Assembly (NCBI GenBank): GCA_958496175.1
Contig: OY292280.1
Coordinates: 7,998,001 to 8,062,000 of the forward strand
Origin: Sisyra terminalis
Lineage: Eukaryota > Arthropoda > Insecta > Neuroptera > Sisyridae
Direction of reading: 5' to 3'
Length of the DNA: 64,000 bases
Every line of letters begins with the position of its first letter. The first letter of the stretch is position 1. This document shows, one piece after another, positions 44,001 through 55,895 of this stretch. The notes under the pieces were generated by a model. It searched no databases, was not told the origin of the DNA, and worked only from the letters and a program-made list of their open reading frames with translations. The position numbers were made by a program, and so were the translations under genes.

Positions 44001-44743
44001 AACCATATAGCAAAAAAAATTAATATCAAATAAATGGCTTATGTCCCTTTTAGGTCAATCAAAAGCTGCCAACTTTGCATTTTCTTCTCTATTTTCATTT
44101 TATTGTTCTGTAACGTCATTTTAATACCGGAGCTCACTGTTTGTACCATATATAGGATATATTGCGGTCCAATTTATGTAATATAATTTAATATAATAAT
44201 ATATAAAAATCATACCATTAACATAAATTTGAACAGAAGTTCAAACAAAAATATTCGTGACGTATTGCCCAGATACGTATTTCGATTGCCAAGCAATCTT
44301 CCTCAGTGGTCATCAAGTAGTTTGGATCACTTCGTAACTGCTTTGTGATGATTCAAAAAATTTATACACAGTATAACTGTTCAAAGTCAGCGAAAAAACT
44401 TTATTTTGATAACCGGAGCTCATTTTTGGAATTTTTAAATTAACGATTTTTATGTATATTTAAATAAATATTATTGATTCTTTTATCAAGTAATGTTAAA
44501 AATTAACAACAAAATTATGTTTTGACATAAGTTGAGAACCTTTTTGAATAAAATAAAATTGTTTTAATTGTTCTATTGGAATTGGAGTTGGAAAAAGGCA
44601 GTTTATTACAGAAATTATGAATTTTTTGAAAAAATTTTTGTATTATGATAACTTACCTGGCATTGATGAAAATGGACAATGGAATATTCCTCATAGTTTC
44701 TAATGCGTTCGAAAATTTTTGAATTCCAAACTTTATAAACCAT
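41087..44743 (-). CDS. rost: Gene G: rolling stone-like multi-pass membrane protein, five coding exons
   Basis: Exons (minus): 44743-44657, 43136-42902, 42845-42726, 42154-41974, 41306-41087; junction phases 0, 1, 1, 2, all GT-AG. The product is 280 aa, a usual length for rolling stone proteins. Exon 1 opens right after a TTTCCAG acceptor, so a 5' UTR exon exists upstream. Helices: ~40-60 (YVIYRILMALFTIAVMAFS), ~77-102 (WLIFLTHWGYVLIVVQC), ~118-140, ~154-170, ~180-202 and ~222-250 (TVVIVIFSIVFCIFLYLLV). Family signatures visible are HQCQWQK before helix 1, FLTHWGY in helix 2, and IYPLLNWSTP before the last helix. In Drosophila rolling stone acts at the membrane in myoblast fusion; the role here is by homology. 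Intron 1 holds a MITE and a repeat A copy, intron 4 a foldback. One of the best-supported calls in the window. Confidence 0.88.
41400..41880. repeat. Foldback inside intron 4 of the rolling stone-like gene
   Basis: Arms pair around 41655. CCTCAGAGCTTCTGTTAGCC faces GGTTAATAGAAGCTCTGAG, TACTCTGTCGGT faces ACCAACAGAGTA, and further out CTAAGTTAAACATGTTTAAC faces GTTAAACAAATTTAACTTAG. In the pre-mRNA this would form a ~220-bp arm hairpin. Confidence 0.75.
43548..43781. mobile_element. MITE in intron 1 of the rolling stone-like gene
   Basis: GGGGTATCCATTAATTACGT on the left is the inverse type of ACACAATTAATGGATGCCCC on the right, with G-rich subterminal sequence. Related in style to the MITE at 25768. 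Confidence 0.65.
44137..44411 (-). mobile_element. Repeat A copy with 11-bp target-site duplication
   Basis: ACCGGAGCTCA at 44126-44136 is repeated at 44412-44422, bracketing the copy exactly. It has the full order including GATTGCCAAGCAATC and GTATTGCCCAGATACGTATT, and ends AGTCAGCGAAAAAACTTTAT. It lies in intron 1 of the rolling stone-like gene. Confidence 0.8.
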
Positions 44744-44747
44744 ATTT

Positions 44748-45747
44748 CTGGAAAAAAAATGCGGAATTATTAATTTAATCACGAATAAATTGGAAAATTG
44801 GTTCCACGTGGGAGTCGATGAAATGTATAAGATTCGCACGTGTATGGGGCATGATTTTGACATAAGTTTTTGGGTATGTTCCACTTCTACAAAATCAATG
44901 CCTTAGAAATATTTATGGACAAAAATTTAAGACTTTTGGAATTCATTTAAAAAAAAAAAACAAAAAGATTTTGCACTGTTATTTTTTGAATTAATGACAA
45001 CTCTATTAAACGTACTACAATTGATACAAAAAATCGACCAATTTTGTAATATGTATTCACTAAAAATTTGTTAAAAATAATATTCAACCTTCTCACTAAA
45101 TAGTTTTTCTGTATTTTTCAATCGATTTTCACAGCTATTCTTTTAATAAAACCAAAGTCTTAGCAAATCTATTCAATTGAACGTTTTTGTTCAAAAATTG
45201 GTCAAACAATTTTGGATATAATCCAATTTACCATAAAACTAAGAAATCGCATAAAATATTATAAATTATAGTTTGAGGATAATTTTTGATTTTTTTCAAA
45301 GTTCTAAATTATTAATAATTTTCAAAAAATATAAACTTTATTGTAACAGTAGTAAAATACGTTCTAATGTAAAAAATATAAGCGTAGAAATCGTATTAAT
45401 TAAGTAAAAAATATTAAAACATTTAGAGGTCAAATAGTTCAAATATTTTGCATCTCAATCGTTCAAATTCATATTCTAATTAAATAACCGATTAAATTCT
45501 TGAAACTAATTACTATATTTTATTAAAAACTTTTTTTTTATAATATAAATATTGGAAATTAGGATTGTGGTTTATTATCCAGTGATGATAGGAATTTAGT
45601 ATGGTAATGATCATTCCCATTGGAATATCTCTTAAGTATTAGGTAGGTCACGTGGTTCTTTCCTTTGTTATTGTGTTGTAGGTTAAGGCTTAGGGTTGAC
45701 GTATTAATGGATTTGGATATTGATCTAATTTTACACTATACCGATTA
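44748..45747. other. Upstream of the rolling stone-like coding region, no gene seen
   Basis: AT-rich sequence. The non-coding first exon and promoter of the rolling stone-like gene must lie here or further right but cannot be placed. Confidence 0.35.
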
Positions 45748-45916
45748 GCCGACAAAATAGTAAAGTTTAAATTATCAAAAAAAAAAAATTTTTTTGGGTC
45801 AAAAATTGGAAATCGTTTGTGAAAAATTTTTTAGTAGTACTTAATTATTTAGTCATTGATATAAAATGGTTTTTAAAAAATAAGATCTTCAGCGATATAC
45901 TTAAAACGAAATCAAG

Positions 45917-46105
45917 TCAATCGAGTTGATCGCTAGCACAGGTTTTTGTTATTCGGTAAGGAAAACCAACTAGAATGATCAACGACAAAGTTAAAAATTG
46001 CCAAAAAGAGATAACAGTCATAACAGGCACCGATGGTTGATATTTTATATTTAAAACATCAATATCGTCGAAAATAATATTTTCAATTTTTATAGTTTGA
46101 ACCAT
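45917..46105 (-). CDS. Possible small membrane-protein frame or captured exon inside repeat B
   Basis: A 62-codon minus-strand frame beginning MVQTIKIENIIFDDIDVL, with one hydrophobic segment (TVISFWQFLTLSLIILVGF) followed by a basic residue cluster and a short polar tail. It sits in sequence absent from the other repeat B copies, replacing the region after the GCGACATATAATTGC-type block. TTAATATAG directly before ATATGG could be an acceptor. It may be a captured exon rather than a gene. No family recognised; could be chance. Confidence 0.3.
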   Translation of the reverse strand: MVQTIKIENIIFDDIDVLNIKYQPSVPVMTVISFWQFLTLSLIILVGFPYRITKTCASDQLD

Positions 46106-46873
46106 ATCTATATTAATATACGATACCTTAAATGCATTTAAAAGAAAGGTTTTTTTTTTTAACTTATTTAATACCCCTTATGTGACCCTTATGTAATTAT
46201 GAAATAATTTTTTTTACCCAAATTATATTTCCCCAAAATTTTCCAAAAATACAAAAATTGAAACATAATTTAACACAATTTTTTTAACGTTTGTGAAAAT
46301 CAAGTTTTCTCACAAAAAATTTTTGAAAATATATATATGAAGTAGAACATTAAGTGTTTATTGAAATTCGTAAAATATTTTCCACACTTTCTGATTCAGC
46401 CTACATTTCCAAACTTGTGAAAATCAATACAATATTAAAGAGGCTTTCCACATCTAAATTTTCATCGTTTGTGAAAACCAACTTTTCCGACAATTTTGTT
46501 TTTAATTTTTATATGTGTAGTAGAGCATAAAGTGTTTATTTGAATTTGAAAAATATTTTCCACATTTTCTAATCCAACCAGCTTGTCCAAACTAACCAAA
46601 GATTATACAACAATTCCTAGGCTTTCCACACATAAATTTTCATCGTTTGTGAAAATCAACTTTTCAAAAAAATTTTTGAATACTTATATGCATATATACT
46701 TATATGAAAAATTGATTTTCGCAAACGATAAAAATTTATGTGTGGAAAGCCTGTTGATTGATGTTAAATCATTGACTAGTTTGGAAAAGTTAGCTGGATT
46801 AGAAAGTGTGGAAAATATTTTTCAAATTCAAATAAACGCTTTACGTTCTACTACAGATAAAAATTAAAAAAAA

Positions 46874-48990
46874 AATTGTCGGAAAAGTTGATTTTCACAA
46901 ACGATGAAAATTTATATGTGGAAAACCTCTTCAATATTGTATTGATTTTCACTAGTTTGGAAAAGTTGGCTGAATCAGAAAGGGTGGAAAATATTTTCCT
47001 AATTTCAAAAAACACTTAAAGTTGTACTTCATATATATATTTTAAAATTTTTTTTGTGAGAAAACTTGATTTTCACAAATAATGAAAAAATTTGGGAGAA
47101 AAGCGTGTTAAATTATGTTTCAATTTTTGTATTTTTTGGAAAATTTTACGAAAATATAATTTAAGAAAAAAAAACTTATTTCATTTTGCCTTTTTTTTCC
47201 ATTATTTTTCGAAGGGGAGGAGGTTCTGTTTATTTTTTTTTAGTTTTAGTTTTAACCATCTATTTCCTAAATTTTTCCGCATTTTTGTTATTGTAAGTTG
47301 CATAAAACTTTATTTTTTAAAAACTTTACGTTCTACTACACATATAAAAATTAAAAAGTTTTTGGTCGGAAAAGTTGATTTAAACAAACGATGAAAAAAT
47401 TTGGGAGAAAAGTGTGTTAAATTATGTTCCAATTTTTGTATTTTTAAAAAATTTTGGGGAAATATAATTTGAGGAAAAAAAATTATTTCATAATTGCCTT
47501 TTGTATCCATTATTTTTCGAAGGGGGGAGGTTCTGGTTATTTTTCTTTAATTTTTTTTCTAGTTTTAATTTTAACCAACCATTTCCCAAATTCTTCCACA
47601 TTTTTGTTATTGTTAGTTGCTTAAAACATTATTTTTTAACATTTTACTATATCAATGACTTGGAAAAGCTGGCTGGATTAGATAATGTGGAAAATATTTT
47701 TCAAATTCAAATAAACACTTTATGCTCTACTACACATATAAAAATTAAAAAAAAAAATTGTCGGAAAAGTTGGTTTTCACAAACGATGAAAATTTATATG
47801 TGGAAAGCCTCTTTAATATTGTATTGATTTTCACAAGTTGGGAAATGTTGGCTGAATCAGAAAGTGTGGAAAATATTTTCCGAATTTCAATAAACACTTA
47901 ATGTTCTACTTCATATATATATTTTCAAAAAATTTTTGTGAGAAAACTTGATTTTCACAAATAATGAAAAAATTTGGGAGAAAAGCTTGTTAAATTATGT
48001 TTCAATTTTTGTATTTTTTGGAAAATTTTGCGAAAATTTAATTTAAGGAAAAAAACTTATTTCATTTTGTCTTTTTTTCCATTATTTTTCGAAGGGGAGG
48101 AGGTTCTGTTTATTTTTTTTTTATTTTTTTTTTTAGTTTTAGTTTTAACCATCTTTTTCCAAAATTTTTCCGCATTTTTGTTATTGTAAGTTGCATAAAA
48201 CTTTATTTTTTAAAAACTTTACGTTCTACTACACATAAAAATTGAAAAGTTTTTGGTCGGAAAAGTTGATTTAAACAAACGATGAAAAAATTTGGGAGAA
48301 AAGTGTGTTAAATTATGTTCCAATTTTTGTATTTTTAAAAAATTTTGGGGAAATATAATTTGAGGAAAAAAAATTATTTCATAATTGCCTTTTGTATCCA
48401 TTATTTTTCGAAGGGGGAAGGTTCTGGTTAGTTTTCTTTAATTTTTTTTCTAGTTTTAATTTTAACTAACCATTTCCCAAATTCTTCCACATTTTTGTTA
48501 TTGTTAGTTGCTTAAAACCTTATTTTTTTACATTTTACTATATCAATGACTTGGAAAAGCTGGCTGGATTAGATAATGTGGAAAATATTTTTCAAATTCA
48601 AATAAACACTTTATGCTCTACTACACATATAAAAATTACAAAAAAAAATTGTCGGAAACGTTGGTTTTCACAAACGATGAAAATTTATATGTGGAAAGCC
48701 TCTTTAATATTGTATTGATTTTCACAAGTTTGGAAATGTTGGCTGAATCAGAAAGTGTGGAAAATATTTTCCGAATTTCAATAAACACTTAATGTTCTAC
48801 TTCATATATATATTTTCAAAAATTTTTTGTGAGAAAACTTGATTTTCACAAACGTTAAAAAATTGTGTTAAATTATGTTTCAATTTTTGTATTTTTGGAA
48901 AATTTTGGGGAAATATAATTTGGGGAAAAAAATTTATTTCATAATTGCCTTTTCTATCCATTATTCTTCGAAGGGGGGGAGGTTCTGTTT
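46874..48990 (+). repeat. ~890-bp tandem duplication (about 2.4 copies)
   Basis: Matching points recur at 46874, 47758 and 48648 (GTCGGAAAAGTTGATTTTCA type), and at 47314 and 48212 (AAAAACTTTACGTTCTACTA). Copies differ only at scattered sites and small indels. Reading frames seen here are shared by the copies and carry frameshifts, so they are repeat sequence, not genes. Confidence 0.75.
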
Positions 48991-49262
48991 AGATTTTTTT
49001 TTTTAAGTTTTAGTTTTAACCAATCATTTCCTAAATTTTCCCACACTTTTGTAGTTGTAAGTGGCTTAAAACCTTACTTTTTTAACATTTTCCTATATCA
49101 ATGACTAATTAAAGAATTTTTCTTAATTAATTTATTACCGCTAAACTATTTTGTAACAAACGAAACGGTTTCTTTCACAAACCTCTACGAACGATTTCCC
49201 ATCGATTGGCAAAAAGAAAATTTCGGAAAATTCACATTTTAAAATTTTGTTGGCTAATCGGT

Positions 49263-50160
49263 TTAGGGTGAAAACTATTAGTTCAAAATCGTAGTATTTC
49301 CTTGTTTTTTAACGTAAGTTGTTAAAAAATGTTTCCTGTGGGAATTCAAACGAAAATGGAGATGGTGAGAGGATTATTTTTAAATTGTTGGCGTAAAGTC
49401 AATGAGCCCTTGAAACAAATTTAAAATTGTAGATATCTGATGTTAGGTCAGTACCAAAGGCGATGCCAAGAGTTCATCTGAGCAGAAAAAAAATCAACCG
49501 AATCGTTCCCATCAATGTATTTATAACTCTCGTCAAAAATATCATTTGTCGGCACAATTGAGAAAAATCCTACCTCATTATCAAACTAATTGGCAACTCG
49601 GGAAAAATATGCAAATCGGTGATATTATTGTGGCGACATGTGCGCATCGCTCATGGCATTGCGCATGCGTACGCCGTTTTCGCACCGATGGACATTTCAG
49701 CGAATTTTCAATCCACGTCATCTGTGATGATTTTTGGCTGATGTTTTTATGCGGACTGTGATGTAACCACTGGTGAGATCACGTATTTTTAAACGGTCGC
49801 CTATTAAATACAAATTCTTCGATTTCAAAGCAATTAACCTGCGGTTTTACGAGTAATCAGTGCGGTCTTAGATTGACAACCGCGCTATAAAACACTCGCT
49901 AATCCTCAACACTTCAGCGCCGAACCCAACAATATGTTGGTTCACCAAAAAAAAACCTACCACTAACAATTATTGATAAGAAATATGACTAATAACATGT
50001 ATTAATAAATAAATCTTCTACTCCAACATCTCGCAATTAACAGTGTCTAGATGTGCCATTCACGTGTCACCTATTTAAATGTGTGGGAGGCAACACCGCC
50101 GTATCCCAATCTCAAACATATAGAGTGTTCAAATAGTACTAAACAACAGGAATGGTATGT
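49263..50160 (+). promoter_or_regulatory. Candidate core promoter and untranslated leader
   Basis: TATAAAA at 49886-49892 is followed 30 bp later by an initiator-like TTCAGC (49913-49918). The region is more GC-rich than its surroundings, with GCGCATGCG near 49660. A leader could run to a GTATGT donor at about 50155. No long coding frame follows, and a 71-codon frame at 49546-49761 does not look convincing. The downstream gene is not seen. Confidence 0.35.
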
Positions 50161-50698
50161 AAAGAGGATGAAATTTTGAGCAGAAAACTCCCCTATAAGA
50201 TTTTTTTCTGGCACATCTTTAAATAAATTAATCAATCTCAAACGTTTTTCACAACAAAAAAAAGGAGAAAAAAAATAGGAGAAACAATATTATCAGAAGT
50301 AGTAAAAAAAAGCTCACTTCATCAACAGCAAAGTGCAACAAAAATCGAATTAAATTCCCGAAATAATCGTTCCGATTAAAGACATTAAACAATTATCAAT
50401 TATAACAAACTGGTGAGAAATTACTCATAAAATGAGTAATCTTTATCAAATAGCCAGTAAATCCATTAATTAGTGTCATTATTAATTAGTTTTCAACAAT
50501 ATTTCGTGAGAGAATTACACAATTGACGGAAATCTATTAGTTTTTTGTAACAAAGTCTCTGATTGGTCCAATTTAAGAGTAAGCTTTTGGCCGAGCGCTA
50601 TGATTGGCCCATGCATTCTGCGCCATAACTACAGTGCCTTGATTTCTTCGAAAGTAGGCTTAGGATTTCTCGTTTAAAGTCACATTTGAGTACTGAAT

Positions 50699-50725
50699 AT
50701 GGAAAACTTTACAGATTTATTTGAG
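50699..50725 (+). CDS. Possible first coding exon (9 codons, MENFTDLFE)
   Basis: An ATG opens MENFTDLFE and ends at a strong donor GAG|GTATGT at 50726. Upstream are two CCAAT-type boxes (GATTGGTCC near 50560, GATTGGCCC near 50600) in locally GC-richer DNA. If real, the next exon lies beyond a long intron and was not found in this window. Confidence 0.3.
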
Positions 50726-51007
50726 GTATGTCAAAATATTTTCAGACAACAAAAATTTATAAGTATATCTTTTATTTAATGATAAAACACCTGTGAAAAT
50801 TTTAAATCGATATCCCAACCCATTAAAAAGTAAATGCAATTTAAAAATACTATAATTTTACATGTAATCTTATGGGAGATTGGTGATAGGAATGATTAAA
50901 TGGATTAACCGGATTAAAATGGCGAGTTGGCCTTCTAAATAGGTTAAAATATTGATATCATATAAAAAATATATTAAAAAATTATCAGTCCTTTTTTGTA
51001 GAGATTT

Positions 51008-51306
51008 TAATTTTCTTAAATAAGAAGACAATTCAGGTTATTTAAGATCTTCTTTTTTTTTATTTATTTAATATTTTTATTATTCAATTAGCTACGTTTC
51101 GTTACTAATCGTAACTTCATCAGGCTTCTTGATTCACAAAAATAAAAAAAAAATTTACTGAATTTAAATTAAAAATATTTTATTTTTGTGAATCAAGAAG
51201 CCTGATGAAGTTACGATTAGTAACGAAACGTAGTTAATTGAATAATAAAAATATTAAATAAATAAAAAACGATCTGAAATAACCTGAATTGTCATCTTAT
51301 TTAAAA
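51008..51306. repeat. Inverted repeat with two hammerhead-like motifs
   Basis: Arms 51008-51140 and 51170-51306 are reverse complements. Each carries CCTGATGAAG, a hairpin GTTAC/GTAAC and GAAACGTAG (minus at 51125-51094, plus at 51201-51231). CTGATGA plus hairpin plus GAAA is the hammerhead core order. Confidence 0.6.
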
Positions 51307-51933
51307 AAATAAAAGCAGAGATCTGAATTTTATCATCTATTTTAATTTTCTTTAAGAAAAAAAGATAGTCGATTTTTTTGGTTCTGCCTAGTGTATTATA
51401 AATATGAAACCAAACCAAGAATTGGTTCAATACAATGACAGCTTATCCAGATCATATATCCAATTATACATGAGAAGTCCTACATAGTTTATTTATTTTC
51501 CAATTTTTCCATTTTCCTTTATATATTATTTTTAGAAACTATATCATTATCATCTCCGATCCGTCATGTAATCGATGAATTTCTGTAGATAAACGGAAAC
51601 AAATCAATGAAACTTTCACATTCCAATTATCTAATATTATAGATTACTGATTCAAGAAATCTTCGGACAAAATTTTCAAATTTCTCAAATGACATAAGCG
51701 AAATTCTGGTTTGTGAAAGTATACTTTGTATCTTTTGCGACATTGTAAAGATTTTTCTGCTAACAATTTCCGCCGATATTTTGTCCAAATCTACGGTTAT
51801 TTACGTTTCAATTAACAGTTACGTTATATTTGGAATGGTTCTTCTTAGAAAAGGAAAGTCGTAAATGTAAATTTTACTATTTAATGCGATACTAAATTGC
51901 ATAATATGCTTATAATCAATTTTATATGTACAT
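51307..51933. other. AT-rich DNA, nothing recognised
   Basis: No gene or repeat identified between the palindrome and the next foldback. Confidence 0.35.
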
Positions 51934-53212
51934 TAGACTGATTCAAAAAAAATGATGAATTTTTTTTTCTTAATTATATTGAAAATATTGTTGGCAATGA
52001 CAAAAAAAAATCCTGTGAAAGTTTAAGCTCTTAATATTAACATTAAAATTTTCAATTTTTTGACGCAACCATCAATTTTATGAGAAAATTTTATAAAACA
52101 TTTTTTGTAGAGCACGTTTTTTCCTATAACTTATCTCCATAAAAGTTTTTGATATTTTTCACAGGTCCAAAGTTATTTGCATTAAACTGAAAATTCCCTG
52201 AATTATTATATTTTGAATATAATTTTTTTTTCTTAATTATATCGAAAGTATTGTTGGGAATGACAAAAAAAAATCTGTGAAAGTTTAAGCTCTTAATATT
52301 AATATTAAGAGGTGCCGCACCGCAAATTTCGATTTTCCATTTCAATAACATGGGAACAATATTCTGTTGCACTTTGGAATTTTATAGCTCACGTTGGTGA
52401 CAATATTTCGGAATGACCAAGGTATATTCTTGTAGAAAATTGAATGATCTACAAAAAAAGTCTTGTACAAGTTTTTCATATATTTATTCCTTCAAAAGTT
52501 ATTCGAGGTTAAAGTTGAACTGAAGAGAAATTTTAATATTTTTTTAATTTTTTGACGCAACCATCAATGTAATGAGAAAATTGTATAGGACATTTTTTGT
52601 AGAGCACTTTTTTCCTATAACTTATCTCTATAAAAGTTTTTGATATTTTGTACAGGTCCTAAGTTATTTAATTAAAATAAAAAAAATAATTCTTATGTTA
52701 AAAATATAATAATTCAGGGAATTTTTAGTTAAATGCACATAACTTCGGACCTATGAAAAATATCAAAAATTTTTACAAAGATAACTTATAGGAAAAAAAG
52801 TGCTCTACAAAAAATGTCCTTTAAAATTTTCTCATAAAATTGATGGTTGCGTCAAAAAAATTGAAAAAACATTAAATTTTCTCTTTAGTCCAACTTTGAC
52901 CTCGAATAACTTTTGAAGGAATAAATAAATCAAAAACTTGTTTGAGACCTTTTTTATAGATCGTTTAATTTTCTACAAGAATATACCTTTGTCATTCCGA
53001 AATATTTTCACCAACGTGAGCTATAAAATTCCAAAGTGTAAGAGAATATTGTTCTCATGTTATTTAAATGGAAAATCGAAATTTGCGATGCGGCACCTCT
53101 TAATATTAATATTAACAGCTTAAACTTTCAGAGGATTTTGTTTTTGTCATTCCCAACAATATTTTCGATATAATTATGAAAAAAAAATCATCATTTTTTT
53201 TGAATCAGTCTA
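51934..53212. mobile_element. 1.3-kb foldback element, TAGACTGATTC termini
   Basis: TAGACTGATTCAAAAAAAAT on the left is the inverse of TTTTTTTTGAATCAGTCTA on the right; flanks are ATGTACAT on both sides. Arms share GACGCAACCATCAAT, TTGTAGAGCAC and GGTGCCGCA with their complements. A close relative lies at 56855-57858. Confidence 0.8.
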
Positions 53213-55117
53213 ATGTACATAATGTGTATTGATCACCAATGAAATTGCAAACATTATTCTATTATACTAATACTTTTATGACTCAAAAATTAACATTGGA
53301 TAATGTAGTATTACAATTGTTCATATATAGTATTAAAGGGATAAGTCGGATCAGTATGGCGAATTAACCTCCAAATTGGCACGTCGGATTTTAAGAATTT
53401 AAAAGAATTGTTTAGAAATGTTTTTGAAATTATTCCCCAAGTCTTGTTTACTCGAAGGAAATTTACGTAAATTTTGACGTTTAATGTCAATGATTATTTT
53501 CAAATATTTCAACTATTGTAGGTTTAGATGGTTCGCTTTAATTAACATTACGAGTCAAGTGCCTTTTAGCATACTCAAATCTGGTAACGATGCATTTTCG
53601 ACTTTGTTTTTAATTTATTTCGCGAATAAATCGGTCCTTAATAAAAATTTAGCCACAACAGAGAAAAGTGTACTACATTATAAATAAATTAACAAAAATT
53701 CGTGAATTAAATTGAAAACAAAGTAGAAAAAACAACGTTGCCAGATTTGAGAGTGCCAAAATGGACTTGAGCCTATATTTTAAATATATTTGAAAAAAAA
53801 AACATCGTTTTCTCATTTATCAAAATATCCATCGTAAATTAACCAATGTAACTTTTTTTTTGTTGTAGTTAAGCCAGGTGTTCTCTGTCCGTAATACTTT
53901 CCGTTTGGATGGAGCCTAACTTCTACACTAGCTCTATAATTATTTATTTTTCATTCCCGAATTTTACCTAGAAGATATTTTTCCTTATTATTTATATCAA
54001 CATTCGCAATCAATAATCGATTTTGAATATTTTTTTTTCGATACAATAAAATATAGTACAGACAAATAAATTATAATTTTCTGAAACTTTTAACCCTAAA
54101 TATTTATTTTTAAGATATTTTGGAGAGATTCATCAAAAAGAGTTATAGAATTTTCGACTTCTTTTGTTGTAAACAAGAATGTGATACAAAAAATCATTAA
54201 GCGCAAAACAAAAAACGACTTTTTCTGGAAACCACTGAACCGATTTTGATCAATTTTTTTGCATTTTGCTTATTGTTACTTGATTATATAAAAAAAATTA
54301 AATAACATTTTTAAAAAAATATTGACTCCTTCAGGTGAGAGAAACAAGAGATTGATGATTTTTGGTACTTTTTTTTAAAAGGGTTCCCTCATATCAATGA
54401 TAAAATTGATTTTTTGATGCATAAATTGCTTCACGACCATGTCTAAAAAATGGCGGTAAAGTGTTTTTTTTTTTTTTAAATTAAAAGTCGTTATAGTTTT
54501 CTTCGTAGTCTTAGTGCCATTCTATTGTATATACTTAAATTATGCACTCATTTTCATCATTTGTGAATATCCAATTATCATGCAATAAATTATTTTTATA
54601 TAGTTATATTCGCCCTGGATCTCATTGTATACTTGTAAAGTTTCTTTTTCAAATGATTAGCACTGGAAAATTAATTTTTCTACACTCAATTTTTATTCGC
54701 AAAGCATTTTTATTCAAAACGAATGTTACCAATTTAATTGTGAAAAGAAAATCGAGAAATATGACATAGAAGAAAATGCCAAACAAAAAATTACATAAAC
54801 TACACGAACCTTGAATTTTCCTAAAAATACATCAAAATCAAATCGAAAAATTCACGTGGGATTTTTATTACGATTTGAAGTTTTCTTTACTATAAGACAA
54901 TTTATTTTCTAATGAATTAATTCATTTTATTCAAATCTCATATATAACAATATCAATTATAATTAATTTCAGGAATTCAACTTCTTAATGAAAATGAAAA
55001 TTCCTTGAATTTTATTCATAAAAGTTTATAATTTCCTTAGTAAATAAAAGCAAACGATGAAAATATTTGGGTGAAAAACGTGTTGAATTATGTCGCCTAA
55101 AAACCCTATTTTCTTGT
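53213..55117. other. Intergenic AT-rich DNA, no gene seen
   Basis: Includes a GGAAACCACTGAACCGATTT motif (about 54228-54247) of a kind often found in decayed insect repeats. Short open frames at 53484 and 54542 have no coding character. Confidence 0.35.
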
Positions 55118-55725
55118 TTATACAAAATATAAAATATATTATGGTCCAATTTATGAAGTATAATTTAATATAACAATATATAGAAATCATACGATAAACA
55201 TAAATTTGAATAGAAGTTCAAATGAAAATATTTGTGACATATTTCCCAGATACGTATTTTGATTGCCAAGCAATCTTAAGGTATAATCATAAGGTAATCT
55301 GGTGACTTATTCTTTGGAAGCATGTTTAAATAACAAGTTAATGGCCATTTAAGCTTCGCTCAGGTGAATAACCGTTAAATTTTGAATAAAAAAACTTATA
55401 TATATATATATATCAGAAGGAGGGGGGGTCATCATTTTATAAATGTCTGGGTGGGATATTTCCTTCGTGAACCATCACAAAGCAGTCACGGAATGATCCA
55501 AACTACTTGATGACCCCTGAGGAAGATTGCTTGGCAATCGAAATACGTATCTGAGCAATACGCCACGAATATTTTTGTTTGAACTTCCGTTCAAATTTAT
55601 GTTTATGGAGTGATTTTTATAAATTATTATATTAAATTATACTATATAAATTGGACCACAGTATATTTTATATATTGTATAAACAGTATAACTGTTCAAA
55701 GTCAGCGAAAAAAACTTATTTGACC
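55118..55725. mobile_element. Repeat A inverted pair with unlike centre
   Basis: 55118-55280 is a minus-orientation copy and 55472-55725 a plus-orientation copy with the intact GATTGCTTGGCAATCG hairpin and AGTCAGCGAAAAAAACTTAT end. The centre (55281-55471) contains a (TA)n run and a G-rich tract not seen in other copies. Confidence 0.65.
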
Positions 55726-55895
55726 TTATTTTCTTAACATTTTACTATACCAATGACTTAATAATAAATTTTTACAGTTAATTAATTACTATTAAAATAT
55801 TTAGTCACAAACCTCTACGAACGATTTTCCATCGTTTGGCCAAAAAAAAAAGAAGAAAATTTCATACTTTAAAATTTTGTTGGTTAATCAGTATT
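55726..55895 (+). repeat. Repeat B right-end fragment
   Basis: TTTTACTATACCAATGACTT, the TAATTAATTAC block, CGAACGATTTTCCATCG and terminal AAAATTTTGTTGGTTAATC. Confidence 0.6.

Larger units (their letters stand above)
45748..49262. mobile_element. Repeat B element 3 (3.5 kb) with internal tandem duplication
   Basis: Left end CCGATTAGCCGACAAAATAG is the inverse of right end AAAATTTTGTTGGCTAATCG. The interior is built from diverged TTTTCATCGTTTGTGAAAAT / GATTTTCACAAACGATGAAA units as in element 2. Close to the left end a non-repeat insert (about 45905-46160) carries a coding-like frame. Confidence 0.6.

Noticed and set aside
46583..48401. Several 60-108-codon frames with Phe-rich, charged products
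   Set aside because: They lie in the ~890-bp tandem units of repeat B, differ by frameshifts between copies and have no protein character beyond AT-rich codons.
49546..49761. 71-codon frame in a GC-richer region
   Set aside because: It has no ATG at the start and the sequence looks regulatory; no splice sites frame it.
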